Below are positions 1-12,566 of a stretch of DNA of 64,000 bases, in pieces. Source of the DNA: Deroplatys truncata (lineage: Eukaryota > Arthropoda > Insecta > Mantodea > Mantidae); assembly GCA_030765065.1 (NCBI GenBank), contig CM060986.1, positions 78,981,573 to 79,045,572 of the forward strand, in the 5' to 3' direction. The notes under the pieces are model-generated. The model saw only the letters and a program-made list of their open reading frames with translations. It was not told the DNA's origin and made no database searches. Position 1 is the stretch's first letter. Every line of letters starts with the position of its first letter. A program made the translations under genes and the position numbers.

Positions 1-66
1 TTGCATAAACGATCTTTTGACGTGCAAAGGGAATTACATTTTACACATAGCGACCAGTTCTAAAAA

Positions 67-946
67 ATCTGATGTGTTACACTCACATGACTTTCTCTAC
101 TCTTGTACAATCTATTTTTACAAACGCCTATTCTCCATATGCTTTATGTTAATCGAGATATCGAGATGTCAATCTTATTGCTAATTTTCTTGTAGATGCA
201 AGGGGAATATGGTAGCTTTTAAGCGATGGTCAAATATTTTAACGCTGGTTGCTATGTGTCGAATTCCATTCTCTTTGCAAGTCCAGGACATAAAAAAATG
301 AATAACGAATTTGAGAAAAAGTATAAGTATTGGAAAATTTAAGGGAATAACAAGCAATATCTCGAAAACGGTTCACTCAACAAAAGAAATGTATATAACA
401 TAAGTTGTGTATTTTAACGAGATCAACATTTTTTGTGTAGTAAAATTTTGTCTATCTCTTATGGTTTACCAGTTATGCAAAAGTCGTTCACAATGAAGAA
501 TACTTTTGGAGACATTCCCAGAAAATTCGAGATATACATTTCATTTCTCATGGCATTATCTTAAACATATGATATTTTAAACAAAATCGTTAGAGCCATT
601 TTTGAGAAAATTAAAATTTTCGAAAAATGTTCCATGTAAAGGGTAGTCTGGGGTGGGGGATTTTCTTGAAAACCTTCGTGTCGCATCTCTGGAAGATACT
701 GAACCTAAATACCAAGTTTGGTGTTTATCCGACTGTTCGTTTTTGAGTTATGCTGTTCGCACACACACAGACACACACACACACAGACACACACACACAC
801 AGACACACACACGGACATGTTTCCAAAAATGCTTTTTTTGGATTCAGGAAGTTTCAAAACATGTATTTCCGGTGAAATCTCGGTATCGAATTTTTGGGTG
901 GAATGCAATACTTCCCCTACTTACTATACGTAGTAGAGAAAGTAAA
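67..946 (+). repeat. RepA copy 1, near full length
   Basis: This serves as a reference copy. The left end is TCTGATGTGTTACACTCACA after an A-run, followed by ACTTTCTCTACT. The right end is AGTAGAGAAAGT, the exact reverse complement of that 12-mer. A CA/CAGACA tract lies at about 760-813. The 3' hairpin is CTACT (917-921) with AGTAG (932-936). No reading frame is shared with other copies, because the G-run near 650 differs in length between them. Confidence 0.9.
762..813 (+). repeat. (CA)n/(CAGACA)n tract inside RepA
   Basis: Interrupted CA repeat at the position where every better preserved RepA copy carries CA repeats of variable length. Confidence 0.9.
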
Positions 947-1725
947 ACTTTTAACCATCGCTCAAGGCCTACTATGTTCCCCTTGTTTTGTATTTGCAAG
1001 GGCAATATAAGTACAGACATATCTCTTAATAGCTGGTTGCTATGTGCAGCACCATTCTGTTTGCCACAGATTAATACTCTTTGCAGATTCAAGACAAAAA
1101 AAATGAATAACGAATTCCCATTTGAGAAAATAAGTATTGAAAAATTTATGGGAGTAACAAGCAATATCTCGAAAATGGTTCACTCAACAACAAAAAATGT
1201 ATAAGACATAAATTGTGTATTTTAACGCGATCTACAGTTTGTGTGTAGTAAAATTTTGTCTATCTCTTATGGTTTATCCGTTATGCAAAAGTTGTTCACA
1301 ATGAAGAATACTTTTGGAGACATTCCCAGAAAATTTAAAATATACATTTTATTTGTCATGAAAATATCTTAAACAAATGATGTTTTAATCCAAATCATTA
1401 GAGCCATTTTTGAGAAAATTAAAACTTTCGAAAAATGTTCCATGTAAAGGATAATCTGGGGTGTGAGGATTTTCTTGAAAACTTTCGTGTCGCATCTCTG
1501 GAAGATACTGAACCTAAATTCCAAGTTTGGTGTTTATCCGACTGTTCGTTTCTGAGTTATGCTGTTTACACACACACACACACGCACCCACACGGACATG
1601 TTTCCAAAAATGCTTTTGTTGGATTCAGGGTTCTCAAAACATATATTTCCAGTGAAATCTCGGTATCGAATTTTTGGGTGGAATTCAATACTTCCCCTAC
1701 TTACTATACGTAGTAGAGAAAGTAA
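947..1725 (+). repeat. RepA copy 2, rearranged 5' end
   Basis: This copy is directly downstream of copy 1. Its first 50 bases resemble an inverted piece of the RepA 5' region, then it runs collinear to the terminal GTAGAGAAAGT. The CA tract is at 1570-1592. Confidence 0.85.
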
Positions 1726-1867
1726 CAAATGTACGTAGGAGAAAAAGCATAATGTGAATTTAAACTGCATGTGGTTATATTGAAAATCTTTGCCTGAAAA
1801 CCTTAGAATGCATCCGATTCAAGCAACAAATTTGATATTTAACAAACTTGGCAGCTCTCTCTCTCTT

Positions 1868-1981
1868 TTCCAAAAATGTTTTTCCTTTACGGATTCAGGA
1901 CGTCCCAAAACGTGTACTTCCGGTGAAATCTTGACATGGAATTTTACTTACTACGTATAGACAAGTGGTAGAGAAAGTAAA
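1868..1981 (+). repeat. RepA 3'-end fragment
   Basis: Holds only the last ~110 bp of RepA, from the AAAATG-TTTTT segment after the CA tract through GGTAGAGAAAGTAAAA. Confidence 0.75.
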
Positions 1982-2519
1982 ATTACTCGCATTCGTTGGA
2001 GATTTTCTTAACAGCCTTCAGGAGTATTGGAGCACATTGCAGACTGCTCTATACTGTTCCCTGGTTCTTATTGCGATGCAGCACACTTAAGTCCTTAGTT
2101 TTCCCAGGAGATTATGCTAAGTTAAATTTTCTAATTGAAATTATCACGTGTGGGCAAATGAACAAACAGCTATATGCAGCCGTGATGTGTTCTGCAATTC
2201 AATTTGGTTCACTTAAATGTGACGTGAGTAATGAGGAAGAGGGGGAGATTAGGATGTGGGAGGGCGGCGTTGTGTAGTATATGATGTACAAGTGAAAACA
2301 TCTGTGTGCGCCCGTACACACCCACCAGTTATTCCAGAACCTGGCGTCACTTGTTGCAGCGGCTGACCCGGCCTTGCTGGTCTGGTGCTGGGAATCTCTT
2401 GACCAGGGTTGCCAATTTACAGGTTCTCCCGCCAGATCTAGAGGTTTAGGCTATGTCTTGCAGCGAAAGAGATTTTACTGCACTGAAAATTTTGGGGGTT
2501 TTAAGCAATAAAATCGGAT
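1982..2519. other. Unassigned spacer
   Basis: Contains a 93-codon open frame (1996-2277) with no recognisable motif and a GC-richer patch at 2310-2440. I see no gene or known repeat. Confidence 0.4.
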
Positions 2520-3372
2520 ATTTTCTCTACCACCTACCTAGTAGTTAGAGGGAATATTACATTCCACCCAACTATTCGATAACGAGATTTTACCGGAAAT
2601 ACAAGTTTTGCGGTCCTCTGAATAAATAAAAAGAATTGTACTTAGGAAAAAGGTTCGCGCGCGAGCGTGTTTACCTGTGAACACCATAATTCAAAAAAGA
2701 AAACTTGAATAAATACTAAACTTGGTATTTCAGTTTAATAGCTTCCAAAGATGGTACACGTAAGTTTTTAAGAAAAATTCGCTACCCTAAACTACCCTTT
2801 ACATGGAAATGTTTTCGGATGTTTTTTTATTTTCTCAAAAATTACTAATGATTTTTATTAAAATTTCATATATTTAAGACATTTACATGACATAAAATGT
2901 ATGGCCTGTGAAGCCCTCTTCATTCGGAAGAAAGCTAGTATAATTTTATTTAACTGGTAAACGTTAATAGATAGGGAGAAGTACTACACAAAAACATATA
3001 ATCTCTTTAAAACACACAATTTATTTTAAATAATTCTTTTGTGGCATCAGCCGTATCTGAGATACTCATTATTGATTTTAACTTTTCAACACTTCTGTCA
3101 TTTTTTTAAAGTGCGGTGGTTATTTATTTGTTTCTCCGTTGTCATGGAAAGAGTACGGAATTTGAAGGCTAGCATATAGCCACTCGCTTTTAAACATCTG
3201 ACTATCGATTCGGTTCCTCTACCTTCCTTGTACCTACAATGAAATGTGCAATGAATCGATTAAAATGAAGTGGACAGAAAAATAAGCTTTGTAAGAACAG
3301 TGTGTAGAAACTATATAAAAATAAATGTTAGGGTGTGGAGAAAGTCATGTGATGTAACACATCAGATTTTGT
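2520..3372 (-). repeat. RepA copy, inverted, near full length, diverged
   Basis: Begins TTTTCTCTACCACC and ends GAGAAAGTCATGTGATGTAACA then CATCAGA, the reverse of the RepA ends. The CA position is replaced by a CG-rich GCGCGCGAGCGTG tract. The 3' hairpin survives as CTAC with GTAG pairing. Confidence 0.85.
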
Positions 3373-3515
3373 TATCATATTTCATATTTCGAAGCACATC
3401 ATACAGGTTATTAATAAGTCTTATACCTTACATTCACGAGGTGGGTAGAGACCCACTATAGTTATTTTTTATATCTCTTTCACAAACTTTTTTTTTTGGC
3501 AAAAATGATTTTATT

Positions 3516-4184
3516 TCGCATTTCGTTGCAGATATAAGTGGAATACAGGAGGCTGAAGTGGCACTGTATGCAATAACTTTGAATTTTCACTCTGATTAAC
3601 ATCACGAGAAAGAAACGAATGGCGACCTATCATAAGTGTTTGAAACCTCAAACCAATAACAAAGGATTTTTCGGGAATGGTTAAAGCTAATAAAGAAAGT
3701 GTTTGACACATCTTTTTCTCGTAATATCTCTTACGGCTTATCGCTATACATAGCTAGTTCGGAATGAAGAGGGCTTCACAGGCTATTCGCAGAAAGTTCC
3801 AGCTATACATTTTGTTTGTCATGCAAATATCTTAAAATAGTATTTTAATCAAAATCGTTTGAGTCATTTTCGAGAAAATAAAAAAAATAACGAAAATGTT
3901 TTTATGTATAGGGTAGTTTGAGGTGAAGGGATTTTCTTGAAAATGCCCGTATTGCATACTGGAAACATGCTGAACTTAAATAATAAGTTTGGCATTTATC
4001 CGAAGGAACCTTTTTTAAATGATGCTGTTCACACACACTTATACAGAGACCAGTTTTTCTAAAAATGTCTTTTTTGGATTAAGTGGACCTCAAAACATGT
4101 ATTCCCGGTGAAAATTTGATACCAAAGCTTTGGGTGGAACGCAATACTACTCCTACATATTGTACATAAATGGTAGAGAAAGTT
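3516..4184 (+). repeat. RepA copy, 5' truncated
   Basis: Collinear with RepA from the CATTTCGTTGCAG segment to GGTAGAGAAAGT. It lies tail-to-tail with the preceding inverted copy. The CA tract has almost decayed. Confidence 0.8.
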
Positions 4185-4329
4185 ATACAAAATCAAGGTA
4201 ACGACGATTGCAAATTTGCATTTTGTACGTTTTCGACGAAAGTAATAATTGTAACCGTCTGCGATGAGAGCTGGAAGGGTGTTAGTTTTGAAGTCCATTG
4301 TTAATACTTACCTGCTAAAATATGGAGGC

Positions 4330-4774
4330 CATCTAGCGGGATCTTAATAGCATGTGTTGTGATGAGTGTCAAATAACACTAACAGTAGAACATATTATAC
4401 CGAGATGTTCAAAGTTTCAACAGCAGAGAAAATAATTTTATATACAAATAAACCTTCATGCAGCACTCAATAATCCCCTCACTGTCGAAATATTCGCAAC
4501 TTCATTAAAGCAATTGAATTATATAACCATATTTAATCAAAAGAATTAAGAAATTATTTTGTTATTCTTAATTTGTGTATTAATTGTTCCTGTAAACCAT
4601 TGTTATGTTCAATGTATAATAACTATAATTTAAGACTCGTTATTTTCAATGTGAATTGTTATGTCTTGTAAAATCATTGTAAGAAATGTTCATAAAATCG
4701 TTCTACTGAACCTAAATCGGTCGCGATTAGACCAAAATGGTTAAAGCGAACTTAAACAAATAAATAAAAATAAA

Positions 4775-4807
<33 letters not shown>

Positions 4808-4808
4808 C
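4330..4808 (+). mobile_element. LINE (I/Jockey-like) 3' end with TAA tail
   Basis: A frame near 4350-4500 reads CCDECQITLTVEHIIPRCSK, followed by FQQQRK: a C-x2-C...H-x4-C zinc knuckle of the sort ending ORF2 in I/Jockey/R1-type LINEs. A TAA stop after FQQQRK interrupts it. The remainder is a 3' untranslated region ending in AAATAAATAAAAATAAA and (TAA)n. The 5' part is missing, as is usual for LINE insertions. Confidence 0.65.
4769..4806 (+). repeat. (TAA)n microsatellite, LINE tail
   Basis: About ten TAA units forming the 3' tail of the adjoining LINE fragment. TAA tails are known from I-type LINEs. Confidence 0.8.
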
Positions 4809-5878
4809 TTCTCTTAACAGCCTCTGAAGAATTGCAGTTTAACACATACGTAATTATGCTCTCGATGATGGCGTGGCTGCCTTGTTTTCTTCTCTAAGGA
4901 GAGAGAATATTTATTTCATTCAAAACTTCTATACCGAAGTCCTCGTTTTGATGTCCCCTGAAACCCCCAAACGAGAATTTTAGAAAATGTAGCGCGCGCG
5001 TATTAAAGAGAGAGAGAACCGCCTATTTCAAAAACGAAAAATCGGTGAAATACCATATGTGTTGCTCGTGTTAGACATCTTTTAAGGATTCTAGTTTAAT
5101 CGTTTTAGGGTTTGTTAGTTTTTAAAACTGTATTTAAATGAACGGTAACATTATTTAGTAGCCATTCTAGAGTACAAACTAAAACATTTCGTTAGGTTAA
5201 TCCTGAATCAAAACCTGAAACCGATGTTAGCACTGTCCCCCATAAACCGGGTTTCATAAAATTCAATTATGAGGTACTGATGGAGCAACTGGTATATGCC
5301 ATTTCCACTGAAGTTTTTATTTCATTCTAAAATGAGTACCCACGTCTGAATCTCACTTTGAAAATACAAACTAAAAATATGTGTAACTAATTCGTCGAAA
5401 AGAAATACACTTGGCATGTACCCCTTTCCCTCCGGCAAGGCTAACCGCATCTCTATGCCCAACCTTCCTGTAGTCATTCCGTTGTTTATCTTACCTTCAT
5501 GCTTTGCCAATGAGGTCAGGGACTATTTGGTCTGGCGTACCAATTATCGCGTCTAAGGTTTAACGCACTACTGGAATCCCTCAACTAGGATTGTTTATTC
5601 TCGTGGAACTTGCCACGCTCTCAGTTTGAAGAAACTAGTGATGGGGCGATACCATTATTTCTCGATACCGATACTCACTTTATAAAAAACTGTAAAGAGG
5701 ACAGCTTGCTCATTGAACTACGTTCTCATTAGTGGTTTTCTGTGTATAAATGCATTTTATATTCTATGCTAATTCCGAGATTGTTCCTGTTTAATATTCT
5801 CCAACTGGCAGCAATTTTTTTTCTTGATAATGCCACAGCTTATATATCCCCTATTGTTAGCCAAGGATGATGATGATA

Positions 5879-5941
<63 letters not shown>

Positions 5942-6044
5942 GCTTCCGTTTTAATGTTGTGCTGTAAACTCTCTTTTAAAGGATTTCTATCCACAGAAAA
6001 AACAAATACTAGCAATTCTTCTTTATTTTGCAATATTGAAAGTA
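4809..6044. other. Unassigned spacer with one microsatellite
   Basis: No gene or repeat family recognised apart from the long trinucleotide tract. Short open frames are random in appearance. Confidence 0.4.
5866..5941 (+). repeat. (TAA)n microsatellite
   Basis: GATGATGATAATAGTAATAATA leads into about 20 pure TAA units. Poly-Ile frames on both strands here are artefacts. Confidence 0.95.
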
Positions 6045-6609
6045 CAGGGAGAGCCAAAAGATTACGAACCGGCGGCGCGGCATTTTTCCTGTCCACGTCC
6101 TCGGCGCTCGTTGCCGTCTGCCGCCATCTTAGAAAGGCGCGGATGAAACCATATAACATTTTTAAAACTACTTTTAAAGACTTTACTTTATGAAAGTATA
6201 TTTGAGGACAGAATTATTAGTAGAGATTTGTGACCCCCTCGGTCCCCCGACCTAACCCCCTGCGATTTCTATCTCTGGGGTAACTTAAAGTGTACAAGAC
6301 AAACTCGCCACCCTGGAAGAATTAAAACAACATATACGCTAGGAAATTGCCAGCATTTCTCAACGTGAACTACGGCGAGTGATGGCTGGTTTCCTAAAGA
6401 GGTGCAAAAAATGTATGGACAACGACGGTGGCCAGTTTCAGATCTCCCTTTATAAAGGTGGTAAGTAAAGCCTTTAAAAGTAGTTGTAAAAATGCTGTAT
6501 GGTTTCATCCGCGCCTTTCTACGATAGCGGCAGACGGCAACGAATGCCGAGGACGCGGACAGGAAAAACACCGCGCAGCCGGTTCCTAGTTTTTTTTTGG
6601 CTCTCTCTG
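6045..6609 (+). mobile_element. Internally deleted Tc1/mariner element, family M3
   Basis: Flanked by TA at 6043-6044 and 6610-6611. The ends CAGGGAGAGCCAAAA and TTTGGCTCTCTCTG are inverted, and the terminal inverted repeats extend about 150 bp. Between them the plus strand keeps only the transposase C terminus, RSPDLTPCDFYLWGNLK, with the third catalytic aspartate in PCD, then KCMDNDGGQFQ. The N terminus and first two catalytic residues are deleted, so the copy is non-autonomous. Confidence 0.8.
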
Positions 6610-6835
6610 TATTACAATATTTTAAAAAGTTCTATTTATCTTACGTTACGTAAATTAAGCACACTGTTCGCATATCGTAGGTCAGCTTTTGTTACTACTG
6701 AACCCATGAGAGTAAGGAGAAAAAATAAAATCGCGTAAGACGATTTATAGAAGCCGCCTGAAAACTCAACCTGGGATAACTTAAACATGTGACAACAAAT
6801 ACATTTTGAAAAGGCTAATGCTACAGAAAAGGTAA

Positions 6836-7332
6836 ATGGACAAACCGTGTATTTCAAAGAGCTCTACATTTTTTGTGCAGGAAGATTTGTCCTTTCACCA
6901 CTTATACAAAATTAATGTAGAATGAATAAACAAACTTCAAGATATATATGCATTTTGTTAGTCATACAAATATTTTAAACAAATGAGAATTTTATTAAAC
7001 TCGTTAGAGCCGCATTTTGAGAAAATGAAAAACAATGAAACATTTTCCATGTAAAAAGTAGTTAGGGGTGCGTAGATTTTCATGAAAATCTTCGCCTGAT
7101 ATGCATAAACAGTATGACTCAAATATAAAATTTGGTATTCATCAGACTTCGTGTATGAGCTATGCTATTCGCGAAAATGCATCCCCCCCCCGCATCACAC
7201 GCATGAAAGTTTTTCTAAAAAGAATTCTTTTTGGGAGATTCAGGAAACTAAAAACGTGTATTTCCGATGAAATATCGACAGAGTATTTGGGTAGAATATC
7301 AACTACTATATGTAAATGGTGAAAAATGTAAA
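6836..7332 (+). repeat. RepA copy, old and 5' truncated
   Basis: Shows the RepA order TCTACATTTTTTGTGCAGG, GTTAGAGCC...TGAGAAAAT, CCATGTAAA...TAGTT, GATTTTCATGAAAATCTTCG, then ATTTCCGATGAAATATCGAC. The CA tract is replaced by a C-run, and the terminal motif has decayed to GGTGAAAAATGT. Confidence 0.7.
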
Positions 7333-8717
7333 AATATCTTATTTTTTTCCGGAGGTTGTCCATATAAACTATTATTTCAACTTAATTTTGATTGTGTGGA
7401 CTTGAAATCTTACATATAACATTTCAATTTTATGTGGATCAACTTTTAATGGCATTGATTCACCATGTGACTGATATTTTATGTAGCATGACAAGATATG
7501 ATTAAGCACTGGGCGACGTGTCCTTGGATACCGTAGTTGGATACCGTTGAATGTTTGAAGTTCTTGGCCGTTATCACCTCTGCTTTGTTATTTTAGTTCT
7601 GTTTAAAAGTTATTAGCTTTATCGTTGATAAAAACAGTGCAACGCTACGGGACAAAGGACTTTTTCAGGATAGTGTGTTTTTATCCACTTCCCGTACATG
7701 TTATGTGTGAGAAATTGAAATTCCTGCAATCCGTGCGCTTTGCGTTTTTACTGCAGATGTTAATAAAATATATTTAATCCTCCAACTATTCCTAATGTAT
7801 ATTTATTGTTGCACACATGTAGCATAATTATATTTAAGAGTTGAATTTTACCAGTTAAATCTTACCACATTTACTTCCCTTTATTTGTTAACATTTACTT
7901 ACGATTTAATTCATGCAGCATTTAAATATAACTCTTTCGGCGAAAGCAACCATCTCACCTCAGTTGTTGACTGACTTGGTCAATGCTATCAAGCGTGACT
8001 AATCATCACCAGTTCGCATAGGCTGGCGCGGTCGATCTTGATACTGCTTTTGAACAGCTGACAGAGATTAATTTTATTTTCGCGTAAATATTTCTATTAT
8101 TCATTATCGTCGAAAAAATACTATACAATACACATGCGATGCATTAAGTCCTTCGCAGAAACTCGGAAGTCAAAATATTCCTGTCCTGCAAAGATGCACT
8201 TTTCGTACTTGTATCGCAATGTACCATCACCTGTGTTTATTATGCTACGAACATGTTTGCGATACACCTGTAGCAAAATATTTTAATCCTGAGTGGCAAC
8301 ACAAGAATCAAAAAAAGATTAAAAGGAGTAGAAGAGCAAACTCATCTTGCGCACGATAGAGAAAAGAAAACAGCCATTCTCATGGGCACAAAAGCTTGGT
8401 GGGCTGCGCAGAAGCTTTAGAATAATCCGGAAGAGAATATCGAAAATTTAGGCGTTAGGAGCATCATTCAATATACGTTTAAAACAATTCGGTAACGCCT
8501 TCTTTTGGGAGAGAGAGGGATTAAAGGAAGATGTCATGAAAGCGCGGTATTCTACTTAAAATTTCATATGTCGTTTAGGGTTAACTCTACAACTTGATAA
8601 AACCCGATTGTAAAGAACCGGGAAATACCGGTTGCTACACGGGGATGTACCTTAAAAGTAGAGCAATCGCTGGGGGAAGCGGCAAGGGGATGCGGGTTCC
8701 AGTGACAATAAGAAATC
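7333..8717. other. Unassigned spacer
   Basis: AT-rich single-copy-looking sequence. A short frame near 8280 (KYFNPEWQHKNQKK) is not recognisable. No gene supported. Confidence 0.4.
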
Positions 8718-8719
8718 TA

Positions 8720-9800
8720 TTGTCCATTCCAAACCAGAGTTCCCTTTGATGTAAACAACCCAAGAATATACTCTTACGCCAACGTAAATAGTTCCTTAAT
8801 ACATGTATTGTATTATGAAATATTAGAGCAGAAAAGGTATAGAACTGTACATTTTATTGCGGTTATCATAAGAACTCGTCGTTAAAGGTAATGGATATAT
8901 ACTAACTGTTAAGAGATTACAAAATATTATTTTCGTCTGCTATTGCGCTAACGCCGAGAGTATCTTGCTTGTTAATACCAACTGCATGCATGACTGCCAC
9001 TATCTTACATATACAAGAAATGCAGCAATGAATTCCCAGAGGCGCTATCTGAGTACCGAATAAATACTTTGCGTAACACAGGATATATGATAAATGAACA
9101 GTCATTCATAATACGCAGGCAGCATATGCTCAGCTCAGGTCAAATCTTCTGATTTAGTCAGTTGGTAATTGAGTTCACATGGCAGAGGAAGGTGCGTGTA
9201 GTGCGAATAAACTGTTCAAACACAAAAGCGGAAACAGTTGAAAAGTGGCGAAGAACAAACAGCTCTTCATATATTCAACTCAATATTAGAAAAATACCCG
9301 ACACTTGCATTAGTGCATATTGCGAAACTAATTTCGGATTTTACTGGCGTTTCAGTGAGAAGTGTAACCAAAGCGAGCAGGGAATATAAACATACATAAT
9401 AGTTAGAAGAGGATAAAATGTGGGAACTTGTTTTAAGTGCGACAGTGCTGTGGAATTGTGGATAAGCTTGCCATTATTTTGGAGAGTAGTTCTGATTCCG
9501 ATATGGCAGCTGAATCATCTTCGGGGGATTCGGATTTGTGTGTTGCATCTTTGCCCGAGGATTATGATTAACGTAAGTAAAATGTTCATTTCCGCAGACT
9601 TATAAAATAGATTGTTACCTCAGGTTGCATTTTGGACTATAATTCTCAGGCAGGGCGCGTTTTTATAGATTTAAATAGTGTTCAACAAGCACGGAGAGGG
9701 GAACAAGCAACCATTAGGAGCGGGGATTGCGAACTAATTTCGCGCGGATAATACAAAGAGTTTGTTTTCAGTGAAAGGCACTCTGGTTTGGAATGGGCAG
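8720..9800 (+). mobile_element. Degenerate Tc1/mariner element with TA flanks, family M5
   Basis: CCATTCCAAACCAGAGT at the left end (from about 8724) recurs inverted at the right (9780-9796). TA occurs just outside both ends (8718-8719 and 9801-9802). Inside, a frame at 9244-9390 reads SGEEQTALHIFNSILEKYP, then KLISDFTGVSVRSVTK, like the N-terminal helix-turn-helix of arthropod mariner transposases. At 9460-9570 an acidic tail, ESSSDSDMAAESSSGDSD, ends in TAA. The catalytic core is missing. A start codon at 9179 is out of frame with the HTH. Confidence 0.6.
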
Positions 9801-9802
9801 TA

Positions 9803-10396
9803 GGTAAGAACTCCAAGCCCTGAGCCCTTTATTCTATTCTAAAGGTCTCCTCCAAGTTTGTAAGTATTTTGGCTTATTCCACACCTTGCTGGCAGCGAAG
9901 CTGCTTCTTATACACAAGTTATTAAAATACTCGTGACCACGACCGGTATGGTGACGTTCTGCAGCATGTGTCATGGTAGTCTGTCCCACGTGATCTCAAT
10001 TCGGTCAGCTTACAACAAATTCTACGCTGAGGCGTCAGCGTTCTGTTAATTTAAATTTACCATGTTCCCTAATTTCAACACTTTCCAGTGTTGTTTCACT
10101 CTGATACCTGGGGTTCGTCCCCAGCCATGAAACACTATAGTATTAAGCGTAGAGAAGATCAGCTGCATTAATGAGATTCAGTGGAATCCATTCAGCATTT
10201 GACCAAAAACAGTTGAGATTTTTTTAAATGTTCTTCTGCTTATATGAAATGTTTACAAAATCCACTCATGATACCCAAATGAAGAGTTGCACAGTTTTTG
10301 TGCAAACGTAGTTCAGCGACGCCATAAGAACTTTTATTTATGACATCCAGTTTTCTGAATATAAGCTTTTGGAATAATCCTAAAAATTTCATTTAA
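9803..10396. other. Unassigned spacer
   Basis: No gene or known repeat seen. Confidence 0.4.
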
Positions 10397-11035
10397 TTTT
10401 CTCTATTAACCACCTATAGTAGATAGAGAAGTATTTGTATACGTTTCAAACATTCAATATCAAGATTTCACCGGAGGTACGCATTTTGTGATTCATCTAA
10501 GCCTTTCCCCAATTTTTTTCTCTGAAAAGGTCCGTGTGTATCTGTAAACATCATAGTTAAAACAATAAAGTCGGATAAATACAAAATTTCACAATTGAGT
10601 CAGACATTGTTTAGGCATGTCGGATAGGATTTTCAAGAAAACTGTTCCACCCCTATTCTTTGCATGAAATTATTTTTAATTTCCTAAAAAAATGGCTTTA
10701 ACTGTTTTGATCAAAGTTTAATATATTTCAAATATTTATAAGACAAATTAAATACATATTTTGAATTTTCTGTGAATAGCCGCGAAGTCCTATTCATATT
10801 GATGTTCATTAAAACACAGAATTTGTGTAAAGTAATTCTTTTCCGTGGCGTTAGTTGTTTTAGAAATACTCCATGTTGCTTGTTTACATCACCTGACGGA
10901 AATTCTTGAAAGCTTGAGGTTCTTCTTTTTTCTCTCCATAACAACAGCTTGTTACACCAGACTATACCTTTGAATGCTGTTTCTCACTTTATATGTAATT
11001 AAGGACTTATTGCTAAATTTGAATCACTTCTTAGG
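10397..11035 (-). repeat. RepA copy, inverted, diverged
   Basis: Starts TTTTCTCTATTAACCACC and follows RepA in reverse through the AAACACAGAATTTGTGTAAAG segment. The outer 5' end is lost or too diverged to place, and there is no CA tract. Confidence 0.75.
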
Positions 11036-11600
11036 TATGTCGTAAATGCGTTAACGTGGTCAGATGATTTTTTTAACTGATATTATAATAAAGGTTATAC
11101 GTGAATTTGTCATAAGCAGATAAAGCACTGTGAGCGTTCACATCAATTTTTATTTTCAGGTCATATAGCTGTTTGTAATAATTAGCGAAACAAACATGCT
11201 ACTTAGATTTCCTTACATAAAAATAAAGCTTGTGTAAAGTTAAATAAGGGTGCTGAATTTGAACAAATTTTACCATATAGTTGCAGAGTTATGGGCACAC
11301 GCATATTAAAATAATGGTTTAGGAAATTTAAGGGAAACACCCTCCAGTTACGTTTATTGATATAACACTCGAAAATATGACTATTTTGTTTTCGCATATA
11401 AAAAGCAAAAAAGAAATCGTACCGGCCCCTTATAATACCAGATATATTGTGAATGTAACAAACTTGTTCTTCATGAAAAAGGAGATATTGCACCATGAAG
11501 GTATGTTTAATTTGACTATTGAAAGTTTTATTTAAAAAAAACTCTAAAAATGTATAGTTAAAATAATAAATAACAAAGCACAACACAATAAATAAAAAGT
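11036..11600. other. Unassigned AT-rich spacer
   Basis: A 134-codon minus-strand frame (11203-11607) is low in complexity and unrecognised. It overlaps the neighbouring RepA start, which argues against a gene. Confidence 0.35.
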
Positions 11601-12566
11601 GACACATTCACACTACTTTCTCCACTCTATCGTTTACAAACTATTCTTACTAAAGATTACTTTTCTATCTACTTCATTTGAATCCAAATAAACCTTTGCA
11701 GAAATAGCTACACTACACATTTCGTAACACATACAAAGGGAACAGCGATAGCATTTAAGAACTGGACGCTAAACACTGGGCTTAAAATTCCATTCTTCCA
11801 TGCAATCGCGAAAGGCAACTGAATACTGACAAGACTTTAAAAGAATGGCTTAAGTATCGCACAATTCGAACCATTAGTAACGGATATCTCGGAAATGAGT
11901 GATGCCATAAAAAAAGCTATTGGAAATAAATTGTGTGTTTTAAAGAGATCTACATTTCTTGTGTAGTATGTTTTCGTCTATCGCTTAATTTTACCAGTTA
12001 TACAAGATTAGGCATACAAAATTCCTTCCGAATGGTCTACTTCAAAGGCCATTCCCAAGAAATTCAAGATATAGGTATATTTTTTTCATGTAAATATCTG
12101 TAATATATTTTTCATTTTTAGAAGATCAAAAATTTCGAAAAATATTCTACAAATTAAATTAAATTTTATTTATGGACGCTCTTTAACTACCGTGGTCCTT
12201 AGCGTCCCATTCTATATTGGACGTGAAAGACCGGTAATTTTGCTCAGAGGCCTCTTTATCAGGCTTGGGGTTCTTTTACGTGCCATAAATCTATGACACG
12301 GGAACACCGGCTTACTTCCCTACCGAAGGAAGCAATGCTAAGGATTTTTACGCCCGAAAAAAATCCATCGCCCTCCGCCGGGTTTTACCCCGCGACCTCG
12401 GGAACTTGAGGCTAGCATGGTAACCACTTCACCACGGAGGACGACAAACTGGGTAGTTTGCGTAGAGTTCTCTTAAAAATCTTCATGTCGTATCTTTGGG
12501 AGGTAATTAACTTAAATACCAAGTTTGGTGTTGATCTGACTTTTCGTTATGCTGTTCACAGAGCTG
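11601..12566 (+). repeat. RepA copy interrupted by a SINE
   Basis: Left end GTGACACATTCACACTACTT then TCTCCACTC. It is collinear to AAAAATTTCGAAAAATATTC, broken by SINE-1 at 12151-12444, and resumes with TGGGTAGTTTGCG...CTTCATGTCG to the GTTCACAG site, where it is cut before the CA tract. Confidence 0.8.
12151..12444 (-). mobile_element. SINE-1 (tRNA-derived), full length, inserted in RepA
   Basis: Read on the minus strand, the head is CCTCCGTGGTGAAGTGGTTA (box A), with box B in the GAGGTCGCGGGG-TAAAACCC stretch. The head ends form a CCTCCG/CGGAGG acceptor-like stem. Then comes the family body (GGCACGTAAAAGAACC) and an AT-rich tail of TTTAATTTAATT type. Confidence 0.85.

Noticed and set aside
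653-1204. Recurring open frame MFHVKGNLGWGDFLENLRV in RepA copies (also near 1435, 28335, 32819, 36018)
   Set aside because: It recurs only because the repeat recurs. The G-run just after the start differs by one base between young copies, shifting the frame, and the CA tract varies in length, so no common protein is maintained.
5857-6193. Poly-isoleucine frames on both strands
   Set aside because: Translation of the TAA microsatellite.
11203-11607. 134-codon minus-strand frame
   Set aside because: Low-complexity Phe/Ile/Asn-rich translation of AT-rich DNA that runs into a RepA copy.
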